A stretch of DNA of 64,000 nt, taken from assembly GCA_948439405.1 (NCBI GenBank), contig CAOJNB010000002.1:62001-126000 (forward strand). The letters are read 5' to 3'. Each line of letters starts with the position of its first letter. The stretch's first letter is position 1. The notes beneath the pieces were generated by a model that did not search any database, had not been told where the DNA came from, and saw nothing but the letters and a program-made list of their open reading frames with translations. Source of the DNA: an uncultured Coriobacteriaceae bacterium. GTDB taxonomy: Bacteria > Actinomycetota > Coriobacteriia > Coriobacteriales > Atopobiaceae. Shown piece by piece: positions 33,495 through 42,900 of this stretch. The translations under genes were made by a program, and so were the position numbers.

Positions 33495-34226
33495 CTATGC
33501 GAGCGAGAACGACCAGAGGTTCGCGCACTGCCCGAGCACCCGGTCGACGTCCCAGGTCCTCGAGGAGCGCAGGACGCTGTTGGGGTCGTGGACCACGAGC
33601 CGGCCGTCCCCGTCGACCCCGGAGATGACGACGAAGTGGCCCGAGCTGGTGAAGTCCCCCGGCCCCACGCTCGCGATCACGGGGCGGCCCGCGGCGAGCT
33701 CCGCGAGGAGGCTGCCCGCGTCCGCGGGGACCTCCCGGGAGGAGAGCCCCAGCCACGAGGCGCCCTCGCCCATCAGCGACCAGGCCGTCATGCCGTCCAT
33801 GACGTGGCCGCGCTCCTCGCTCATCCGACACATGTCGGCCGGGTCGGAGTCCGTGCGGCCCGTGAGGCCCACGTACGCCATCGTCAGGCAGGTGGGGCCG
33901 CAGCCCGCCTCGCCGACGGTGCTGCCGGCGTAGGGCTCCCCCGCCCACTCCGCGTCGGTCTGGTAGAGGTAGGGCACCTCGCCCGCGCGCCACTGGTCGC
34001 GCGGGGTCGAGATACGGCCCACGAGGGGGCCCGGGACGTTCACCGCCCCCGAGAGCAGCCCCCGGCCGAGCCCGAGCGCGCAGACGGCGAGGGCGCAGAT
34101 GGCGACGAGCGTCGCGACGACGAGCGCCGCCCGCAGGGCGCGGCGCGCGCCCCTCCCCCTCCGTCGCCTGCGCGCGGGGCGCCTCCATGCGTCACGGCCG
34201 TACGCGTCCAAGACCTCGGTGTCCAT
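33495..34226 (-). CDS. Membrane-anchored C39-like cysteine peptidase
   Basis: The 243-residue protein has a basic cytoplasmic start, one membrane helix (residues about 33-57) and an extracellular papain-like C39_2 domain. The catalytic triad is visible: Cys109 (GEAGCGPTCLTM), His197 (SSGHFVVISG) and Asp214 (VVHDPNS). It probably cleaves peptides or peptidoglycan-linked stem peptides outside the cell. The ATG follows GGGAGGGAGACGTG. It is divergently transcribed from a VanRS-like pair, so control by that system is plausible. Confidence 0.82.
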   Translation of the reverse strand: MDTEVLDAYGRDAWRRPARRRRRGRGARRALRAALVVATLVAICALAVCALGLGRGLLSGAVNVPGPLVGRISTPRDQWRAGEVPYLYQTDAEWAGEPYAGSTVGEAGCGPTCLTMAYVGLTGRTDSDPADMCRMSEERGHVMDGMTAWSLMGEGASWLGLSSREVPADAGSLLAELAAGRPVIASVGPGDFTSSGHFVVISGVDGDGRLVVHDPNSVLRSSRTWDVDRVLGQCANLWSFSLA

Positions 34227-34404
34227 CACGTCTCCCTCCCCCTCGCCTCCGGACGTGACGAGCATCCCGCCCGAGGGCCCTGAGGGGATGAAGGGGGGCC
34301 TAAGGCTTCCCTCGTTCCGCGCGCGGGGACGTCCGACGTCCCTTAGGAATTCGTTAAGGACCGCGCGCGGCACCCTGGCTATCCTGCTGGGGGAAGGAGG
34401 GGGC

Positions 34405-35139
34405 ATGGGAGGCAACGGCACGACGAGGGTCCTGGTCGTCGACGACGAGCGCGAGATCTGCGACCTCGTCCGGCTCTACCTCGAGAACGAGGGGTTCGAG
34501 GTCGAGACGTTCCTTGACGGCGACGCCGCGCTCGCCCGCGTCGAGGACGAGGGCGCGGAGACCTTCGACCTCGCCGTCGTCGACGTGATGCTGCCCGGCT
34601 GCGACGGCTTCGAGCTTTGCCGCAGGATCCGCGCGCGGCACCGCTGGCCCGTGATCATGCTCACCGCGCGCGACGCGGAGGTAGACCGCATCACCGGGCT
34701 CACGCTCGGGGCCGACGACTACGTGACGAAGCCCTTCCTGCCCCTCGAGCTCGTCGCGCGCGTGAAGGCGCAGCTGCGAAGGCGGCGCGTCTACGACACG
34801 GACGGCGGCCCTGACGCCGCAGGCGCGCGTCCCCACGACGTCCTGACCCACGCCGGGCTCGTCCTCGACGTCACGGCCCACGCGTGCACGCTGAACGAGC
34901 GCCCCCTCTCCCTCACGCCGACGGAGTTCGAGATCCTGCGCATCCTGCTCGAGGCGGACGGGGCCGTCGTCTCGGCACAGGAGCTGTACCAGGGAGTCTG
35001 GGGCGAGGCCTACTACGCGCGCGGCTCGGGGTCCATCACGGTCCACATCCGGCACCTGCGCGAGAAGCTCGGCGACTCCTTCGAGAGCCCGACCTACATC
35101 ACGACCGTATGGGGGTGCGGATACAAGATTGAGCGATAG
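34405..35139 (+). CDS. VanR-like OmpR-family response regulator
   Basis: The 244-residue two-domain regulator has an acidic cluster Asp13-Asp14, phosphoacceptor Asp60 (AVVDVMLPGCDGFELC), switch Thr/Lys in MLTARDAEVDR and YVTKPF, and an OmpR-type winged helix (LTPTEFEILRILLEADGAVVSAQELYQGVWG). Closest in pattern to VanR-type regulators. A GAAGGAGG precedes the ATG. The kinase gene overlaps its 3' end by 11 nt. The gap upstream (34227-34404) includes a probable divergent promoter for the C39 peptidase. Confidence 0.9.
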   Translation: MGGNGTTRVLVVDDEREICDLVRLYLENEGFEVETFLDGDAALARVEDEGAETFDLAVVDVMLPGCDGFELCRRIRARHRWPVIMLTARDAEVDRITGLTLGADDYVTKPFLPLELVARVKAQLRRRRVYDTDGGPDAAGARPHDVLTHAGLVLDVTAHACTLNERPLSLTPTEFEILRILLEADGAVVSAQELYQGVWGEAYYARGSGSITVHIRHLREKLGDSFESPTYITTVWGCGYKIER

Positions 35140-36379
35140 GGAACGCGCCGACGAGCTGCGCGAGGCGCTCCGCACGGCCGGCGTCGCAGCGGCGGCCGTC
35201 CTCGGCGCCGTCATGCTCTACAACGTCCTCGTCGCCTTCGTCGACACGGCGCTCAACGGCGCCTTCATCGACTGGGTCGCGAGCCAGTTCCTCGACCAGT
35301 TCGCCCTGAACGAGCTCGGCGTCCCCGCCGAGCTCGCCCTCAACGTCGTCGGGACGCGCTACTTCTTCTTCCAGCTCGGGTGCTGCGTCGTCACGGTCGT
35401 CGCGGTCGCGTGGGTCGCCTCGGGCCGGCTCGCCCGCAGGCGCGCCGCGCGCCGCGAGCGGGTGCGCGCGGCCGAGCTGCTTCGCTCCTACCTCTCGCAC
35501 GACGCCGACGCCCGGGTGGCGTTCCCCGCCGGATGGGAGGAGCTCGCTCTCGTCGCCTCCGACGCGAAGCGCGCCGCGTCCGAGCGCGAGAGGCGACTCG
35601 CCGAGGAGACCGAGCGCCGGAACGACCTGATCACCTACCTTGCCCACGACCTCAAGACGCCGCTGACCTCGGTGATCGGCTACCTGTCGCTGCTCGACGA
35701 GGTTCCCGAGATGCCGGAGGCGCAGCGCTCCCGCTACGTCGGCGTCGCGCTCGCGAAGTCCCGGAGGCTCGAGGCGCTCACCAACGAGTTCTTCGAGATC
35801 TGCCGCTACAACCTCAGCGGCATAGAGCTCGAGTACTCGACGGTGGACGTGTGCCTGCTCGTCGAGCAGCTCGCCGACGAGTTCCTCCCCCTGCTCCGCG
35901 AGCGCGGCAACGCGCTGGTCGCGCGCGTGAACGGGACGCCGCTGCCCCTCGACGGCGACGCGGGGGAAGAGGGAGCCGGTGAGCCGCCGCGCTGCGAGCT
36001 GCGCTGCGACGCCGAGCGCGTCGGGCGCGTCCTCGCCAACGTGCTGCGCAACGCCGTCACCTACGGCGACCCTGGAACCGAGGTCTCCGTCGACGTCGAC
36101 GAGCTGGAGGCGGCCCCGGGCGAGGGACGCGGCGAGCCGGCCGTTCGCTTCGTCGTCACCGACACGGGGGCGACCATCCCCCGACATCGCCTCGAGGCCG
36201 TGTTCGACCGCTTCTACCGCCTGGACGACGCGCGCAGCGCCTCGACCGGCAACGCGGGGCTCGGCCTCGCCATCGCCCGCGAGATCGTCTCCCTCCACGG
36301 GGGGCGGATCTGGGCGGAGAGCGAGGACGGGCGCACGTCGTTCACGATCGAGCTGCCGGCGCGTCCCGCGTCGGCGTAG
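35129..36379 (+). CDS. VanS-like sensor histidine kinase
   Basis: The 416-residue kinase has two N-terminal membrane helices (residues about 18-40 and 75-98) with a 35-residue external loop, followed by a cytoplasmic linker. The H box is LITYLAHDLKTPLTSVIGYLSLL with His173, typical of VanS. N box NVLRNAVTYGD, G1 DTGATIP and G2 NAGLGLAIAREIV follow. The start is a TTG that overlaps the regulator gene. No vanHAX ligase genes are present nearby, so glycopeptide resistance is not implied. Confidence 0.88.
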   Translation: MSDRERADELREALRTAGVAAAAVLGAVMLYNVLVAFVDTALNGAFIDWVASQFLDQFALNELGVPAELALNVVGTRYFFFQLGCCVVTVVAVAWVASGRLARRRAARRERVRAAELLRSYLSHDADARVAFPAGWEELALVASDAKRAASERERRLAEETERRNDLITYLAHDLKTPLTSVIGYLSLLDEVPEMPEAQRSRYVGVALAKSRRLEALTNEFFEICRYNLSGIELEYSTVDVCLLVEQLADEFLPLLRERGNALVARVNGTPLPLDGDAGEEGAGEPPRCELRCDAERVGRVLANVLRNAVTYGDPGTEVSVDVDELEAAPGEGRGEPAVRFVVTDTGATIPRHRLEAVFDRFYRLDDARSASTGNAGLGLAIAREIVSLHGGRIWAESEDGRTSFTIELPARPASA

Positions 36380-36405
36380 GGCCGGGTCGCGCGCCGGCCG
36401 CAGCG

Positions 36406-36663
36406 CTACTCCCCGCCGAAGATCTCCAGGATGTCGCCGAGGGCGGAGACGGGGCTCTTCCGCTTGTGCCCGTGGCGGTCGTCGACGTGCCTCGCCTCGA
36501 CCGCGCGCTCCTCGGCAGCGCGCCCCTCGCGGGCGCGGTCGAGGATCTTGTCGAGCTCGCCGCGGTCGAGCCAGATGCCCCGGCACTCGGGGCAGTAGTC
36601 GATCTCGACGCCGTTCTTCTCGCTCATCAGCAGGGTGACGTCCTTGCACACGGGGCACTTCAT
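36406..36663 (-). CDS. TFIIB-type zinc ribbon protein
   Basis: A small protein (85 residues) with a zf-TFIIB domain: CPVCKDVTLLMSEKNGVEIDYCPECRGIWLDRGELDKIL, two CxxC pairs and the invariant GIWLDRGEL. The rest is a charged tail. Function of such stand-alone ribbons is unknown. Two ATGs exist: 36675 and 36663; the second has GGAGG seven bases upstream and is preferred. Confidence 0.85.
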   Translation of the reverse strand: MKCPVCKDVTLLMSEKNGVEIDYCPECRGIWLDRGELDKILDRAREGRAAEERAVEARHVDDRHGHKRKSPVSALGDILEIFGGE

Positions 36664-36788
36664 GGCTTCCTCCATGGGTCCTCGGCGGGCGTTGACTGCC
36701 TTCTACCCCATTCGGCCCCTCTCGCCGCCGCGGCGGGAGGGGCTCCCGGCCGACGGGCGCCGGCCGGCCCCCCATCCGATCCCACCCG

Positions 36789-36857
36789 ACTTCGTTGTCG
36801 ACTCGTAACGCCATGGGGCGCCGACGCATCGCTCGCGTTGGAAATCGACAACGAAGT
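36789..36857. repeat. Palindromic repeat, family A copy 3
   Basis: Arms ACTTCGTTGTCGACTCGTAAC and the complement of its right-hand partner agree at most positions (outer 12 bp perfect), with a loop rich in GC. It belongs to the family that brackets the AbiEi/DUF559-like gene at 13.4-14.8 kb. It lies between the zinc-ribbon gene and the adhesin terminator. Confidence 0.8.
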
Positions 36858-36897
36858 TCGCGTCACCGCTGCGGCGGAGACGTGCGTGCAAGAAGAA

Positions 36898-36925
36898 GAG
36901 GGCCCCTCCCTCCGGAGGGGCCCTC
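36898..36925 (-). terminator. Intrinsic terminator of the giant adhesin gene
   Basis: On the minus strand a stem GAGGGCCCCTCC / complement with a 4-nt loop is followed by TCTTCTTCTTG, 28 nt after the adhesin stop codon. Confidence 0.8.
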
Positions 36926-36952
36926 GGTCACTCGGTCATCCGGTCCCGGGCG

Positions 36953-39900
36953 CTAGCCGCGCTTGCGGCGGCTCCTCAGCAGCCCGGCGACGACGAGCAC
37001 GGCCGCGATGGCGGCGACGATGCCATAGGGCAGCAGCTGCTCGCCCGTCTTGGGCAGCCAGCCGAACAGGTCGGGCTCGAGGCTGTCCACCAGGGTTATC
37101 ACGGCGGTGCCGTCCTCGTCGGCCACGGAGAAGGACTCGCGCGCCGCGGCGGGGGCGTCGTCGGCGATGCGGACGGTCCCGTCGTCGAACACGAGGACGT
37201 CGAAGGCCGGGATGGCCTCGTAGCCCTCGGGGGCCCGCGTCTCGGTCACGGTGTAGCGCGTGCCCTCGGCGGAGCCCGTCAGCTGGACGCCGTCGACCAC
37301 GGTGCCGTCGGAGGAGGAGGTGAAGGTCCTCGACGCGTCACCGTTCGGGAACGGACCCTCGACGGTGAACTCGGCGCCGGAGAGCGCGCCGCCGTCCTCG
37401 CCCTGCTTCACGATGCTCGCGCGCAGCGGCTCGTCGAGGGCCACGATCGTCAGGTTGCCCTGCTCGATCGCGTAGGCGGCCGGCAGGTCGGCGGCGGCGA
37501 CGATGGTGCCGTCCTCCTGGACGGTGAACTCCACCGTGCCCTCGGCCAGCTCGTAGCCGGCGGGCGCGACCGTCTCGGTGAGCGCGTAGGTCTCGCCTGC
37601 CGCGAGCTCGGCGGACATGTCGAGCCTGCCGGTCTCGTCGGTGGTGTAGCTGCGGGTCTCGACCCCGGAGGCGCCGGCGAAGCGGCCCTCCACCTCGAAG
37701 GTGGCGCCCGCGAGCGCGACGGAGGTGTCCTCGGCGTCGACCTTGGCGAGCCCGATCACGATCGGCTCGTTGGTCACCTGGACCTGGAAGCGGTTGGAGT
37801 CGACCTTGGTGTAGCCGGTCGGGGGCAGGTTGCCCACGACCTGGCCGTCGACGACGGAGCCCTGGGACTGCAGCGTGCCGTCGGCCGCGACGTACACCCG
37901 CATGGTGCCCTCGGCCGCGAGGTAGCCCTCGGGCGCGTCGGACTCGGTGATGTCGTACGTCCCGCCGACCATCAGCTGGGCGCGCATGGTGGCGAGGCCG
38001 TCGGCGCCGGTCGTGATCGTGACCGGCTCGGTCCCGCCGCCCACGAAGGTGGTCCCGTCGACGGGCGTCACGGTGAAGGTGGCGCCGGGCAGCGCGTTGC
38101 CGTCAGGGTCGACCTTCAGGAGCTCGAGGCCGGTCGGCTCGTTCTGGACCGTGATCGCCACGCCGTCCTCGGAGACCTCGTAGCCCGCCGGCAGCTCGCC
38201 CACGACGTCGATCTCGCCGTCCTCGCCGATGGTGAACTCCATCGAGCCCATGACCCTCAGGTAGCCGTCGATCGTCTGCATCTCCTCGAGGGTGTAGGTG
38301 TGGCCCTGCGTCAGGGTGCGGTCGATCGTGATGGTGCCGTCAGGCCCGGTCGTGTAGTTCTTAGGGCCTGCGCCGTCGGTGCGCATGACGAAGAGGACGC
38401 CCTCGAGGCCGTGGCCGTCGGTGGAGTCGACCTTGCTGATCGTGATGCACACGAACTCGTTGGTGACGGAGAAGCTGTAGCCGTTCCCGTCGAGGCGCGC
38501 GTAGCCCTCGGGCATCTCGCCCTGGACCTCGAGGGTGCCGTCAGCGGCGACCTTCACCGTGAGCGTGCCCTCGACCGGGTCGTAGTCGTTGGGGGCATCG
38601 GTCTCCTCGATGGCGTAGGTGCCGCCCACGAGCAGCTGGCCCACGAGCGAGGCGTTGCCGTCGCGGCCGGTCCTGATCTCGACCGGGCCGGTCCCACCGC
38701 CCACGAAGGTGCTGCCGTCGACGGGCGTCACGGTGAACGTCGTGTTGCGCAGGGCGACGCCGTCCTCGTTCTCCTTGTGGATCACGAGGCGGGTCGGGAC
38801 GTTGACGACGGCGTCGTCACCGGTGAGGGTGTGGTCGAGGTTGTGGCGGTCGATCGTGAACTGGTCGCTCACGAGCCAGCCCTGTCCGTCCTGGCCCACG
38901 TAGCCCTCGAGCGTGCCGCTCTCGACGAGGCGGTAGGTGCCCCACTGCAGGCCGGTGACCCTCAGCTGGCCGGAGTCGCCGCGCGTCGGCCTGCCGACGC
39001 CGGTGTTGGCCTCGTTCATCTCGTAGTTCCTGCCGGTCTGCAGGTCCTCCACGACGGTGACCCACTCGCCGCCGTCGAGGCGCTGGAGGTCGAACGTGAC
39101 GCCGTCGAGCGGCTCCGTGTCGTCGCCCAGGCCGCCGAGCTTCTCGAGCGTCACGGAGCCCGTCTCGCGCCAGTTGGGCACGCCGGGATCGTAGATGCCG
39201 GAGCCGGAGGCGAGCGCCTGGAAGTCGATCTTGGAGGCGTCGGCCGGGATGCGGAACGTCTGCCCCTCGTCCTCGTTGCCGAGCACGAAGGTGGCCTCGA
39301 AGCCGCGCTCGCCCTCGATGTCGTAGCCGGGGTTGGCGCTCTCGACGAGGCGGTAGGAGCCCTTCTGGAGGTCGGGCAGCACGAGCGTGCCGGCCTTGCC
39401 GTCCACGGTCTCGGTCGTGTAGGTGCCGAGCTCCTGCTCGGTCGAGGAGCCCTCGGGCGTCCAGTACAGGGTGAACTCGGCCCCGTCGATGCCGGCGTTG
39501 CCCGCCCCGGGCGTCGCGTCGTACTTCATGAGCACGACGTCGGCCTCGAAGGCCTCGTTCTCGACGTCGACCTCGACGACCTTCTGGTGGTGCGTCGGCT
39601 GGCCGGCGACGTCGGCCTCGATCTCGAACTCGTAGTGCGTGGTCGAGGGAGGCAGCACGGCGCCCGGCGTGGAGTTCGTCTCCACGAGGTAGTACTCGCC
39701 GGGCAGCAGGCCGTCGGCCAAGGTGGTCCTGTGGCCGTCCTCCTCGGTGAGGAAGGTCACGTCGTCGGCGTCCTCGGAGCTCCAGGTGCCGTCAGCACCG
39801 ATGGTGATGCCCTCGGCGACCTTCGTCCCGTCGGAGCGGTAGAGGTCGAACGTGGCACCCGCGAGCGGGCTCGTCTCGCCCTCGTCGTTCGTCACCGTCT

Positions 39901-42900
39901 TGGTGATCTCGAAGTGGCCGCGGAACACCGGGTCCTCGACCTCGACGTTGATCGTGCCGTCGGCCACCGAGCCGGAGACGGCGCCCTGCGTGGTCGAGGT
40001 GACGCTGCCGTCGGCCGCGACGGTGATCGTCACGTCCTCGGCGAGCGCGAAGCCCTCGGGCGGGTTGCTCGTCTCGCGGATGACGTAGGTGCCCGCGCGC
40101 AGGCCCCAGATCTCGCCGTCGGTCTCGACGGAGCCGGTGGCGTCGGAGGGGTCGTCCGTGCCGGCCGCCCACACGCGGGCGGAGGTGGTGCCGTCCTCGT
40201 CGACGGTCCACACCGCGTAGGTCCTGGAGCCGTCGGGGGAGAGCACGGTCAGCTCGACGTCGCGCGGGGCGTCGTCGCCGGCCACGTCGCTCACCTTGGA
40301 GAGGGTGAGGCGGTTGGGCTCGTTGGTGATCTCGGTGCCCGTCTGCTGGTCGCCCGCGACCTGGGTGCCGTCGGCGCCCTCCGTCGCGTAGACCGGGTGG
40401 AAGCCGGGCACGGTGCCGTCCTGCTCGACGGCCCAGTAGGTGTAGGGCTTGTCGTCATGGTCGGCGGCGGGCAGGTTCTCGTAGGTGAAGGTCCACTCGC
40501 CCTCGGAGACCTCGGTCCAGGTGGGCTGGGCCGGCGAGCCGCCGTCGTAGGTGACCTTCTCCGGGTCGCCGCCCTCGACGCTGCGCCACAGCACCATGGT
40601 CGGGCGCGTGCCGGAGTCGAAGTCCGGGACGAGCTCGGGGGCGTCGTCGGACCACAGCTTGGTGCCGGTGAGGTCGACGGTGCGCATCTCGTTGGTGAAG
40701 GTCTGGACGGCGCCGGTCGAGGAGCCGCTCACCACGAAGTAGCGGTGCGCGGTGTCGGCGTCCGGCACCTGCGTGGCGCCCTGGACGTCATAGCCGCCCG
40801 GGACCTGCTCGACCACGCGGTACTCGTAGGTGCGGCCCTGGGTGTCGGTCTCGGGGAGGTCCTTCCAGGTGGCCGTCTCCGTGCCGTCGGTGTCGGAGAT
40901 GGTGAGGCTCACCACGCCGTCGTCGATGGCGCTGTCAGCGGGCTCGGCGCCCGCCTCGACGACCCACTCCCACGGGCCGGCGGCCTCGGTGTCGGTCTCG
41001 GCGAGGCGCCGCTGCAGGAAGTACGTCACCGTCCAGGTGCCGCCGTCGGTGGGCCTGGTGCCCCAGGCGTCATCGACGTCGGCGGCCCACGTCTTGGTGG
41101 CGGAGACGCTCGTGGAGTCGAGGGTGTTGGTAACCACGGTGCTCCAGGCGTCGTCCTTCTCGGTCGTCTCCTGGGAGGGCTGGTAGGGCCCGTAGGTCGT
41201 GTAGATGTTCGCGTCGGCGCTCTCGCTCGCCGTCGGCGGCGTGATCTCCTGGTCGCCGATCTTGGTCTCGACGACGCGGTACTCCACGGAGACGACCTGC
41301 CCGCTGGCGGACTTCACCGTGAGCGGCAGCCCGTTCCACTCGGCCTGCCAGCCGTGGTAGTAGTCGAGCGTCGCCACGAAGGAGTCGGGCGTAAACCCGG
41401 CCGCTGCGGTGTCGTCGTCGGTCGTGCCGGCCGCGGCGTGCGCCTTGAGGAAGCCGTAGGCATCCTGCCACGGGTCGTCGCTGCCCTCGACGCGGGCCTG
41501 GACCGTCACCTCGACGGTCTCGGGTCGCAGGCCGTAGGGATCCTCGCCGTCAACCCAGGTCTTGGAGGCGGTCAGGCCGCCCTTGAGGGAGTTCACGAGG
41601 GAGAGGGAGTCGCTCGTGCCGGCAGTGGCCGAGGAGGTGCCTCTCGTCACGACGTAGGAGGACTCGTAGCCGCTCGGCAGCGTCTCCGTGACGGTGTACT
41701 CCCAGCGCTGTCCGTTGGGCGCCCACTCCTCGACGTTCTCGATCGTGAAGCTCCAGGAGCCGGCGTCGGCGTCCTTCACCCAGCTGAGGTAGTTCGCCCC
41801 GTCCGGGTCGTCGCTCTGGAGCTCGACCTGCTCGGTCATCGGGCCGGCGGAGCGGGAGAGCGTGATCCCGATCTCGTCGGGCCTCGTCCCGAACACGTTG
41901 CCGTAGTCGTTCCAGCGCTTCGTGCCGGAGAGGTCGCAGTTCCCCTCGTCGTAGTCGTTGGCGAAGGTCACGTCGACGACGTCGTCGTTCTTGGCCACCA
42001 CGTCATCGGACATCGTGCCCGAGGGGATGCCCTCGTCCGTCTCGGCGGAGGCCTTGAGCTGGTCGCTGCCGACCTCGAGGTCGCCCATGCCGACGGTCGT
42101 CTCGTAGCCGCCTCCCAGCGGCTCCTCGGTCACGTAGTAGACCCACGGGTCGCCGGAGGGCGCGAGCATCTCGAGGTCGTCGAAGGTGCAGGTGGCCTCG
42201 GCGTTGCCGTCGCCGGAGTCGGCCGCGGCGAACTGCTCGGCCGTGATCGTGCGGGCCTCGACGAGCGCGGACTCGCTGCGCTGCCCGTCATGCTCGTAGT
42301 AGCGGTAGAGGCGGTAGGTGACGTCCGGGTAGGCGTCGCCGGCGTCGCGGCCGGAGAAGGCCTTCTTCACCGTGAGCTGGCCCGTGGGGGCCTGGTACAC
42401 GTTGCGCAGGATGAAGGAGCCCGCCTCACCGTGCTGGACGACGTAGATGTTGCCGGAGACGTCATGCTGGTCGTCGGAGCCGTCCGTGATCTGGAAGCTG
42501 TCGCCCGTCGGGAAGCCGGCCCCCTCGACGCCCTCGAGGCCCCACACGACCTCGACGGCGCGGTACTCGTAGAGCCTGCCGTCCTCGGTGAAGCGCGGCA
42601 GCGGCTCGGGGTTCGCCGGCAGGCTGTCGTTGTCCCCCTTGTACTCGACGTGGTAGCTGTACTGGTTCGTCGTGACCTCCGTGAGCGTGGAGGTCTCGGC
42701 GACGTAGCCGTCCACCTTCCAGGAGCCGTCGGCCTGCCTGGTCGCCGTCATCGGCTCCCAGCTCGTGTCGCCCTTGACGCGCTGCTGGATGTAGACGGTC
42801 ACGTCGGGCAGGTCGTCCTGGGACACGTTGCCCGGGACGTCCTCCCACACCTTGGTGCCGTTCGCGATCACGTTGCTCGTGAGGGTGTTGACGAAGGTGC

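Noticed and set aside
33495-36379. A vancomycin resistance cluster
   Set aside because: VanR/VanS-like proteins and a distant VanZ-like protein exist, but there is no D-Ala-D-Lac/Ser ligase, VanH or VanX/VanY. Nothing supports glycopeptide resistance.
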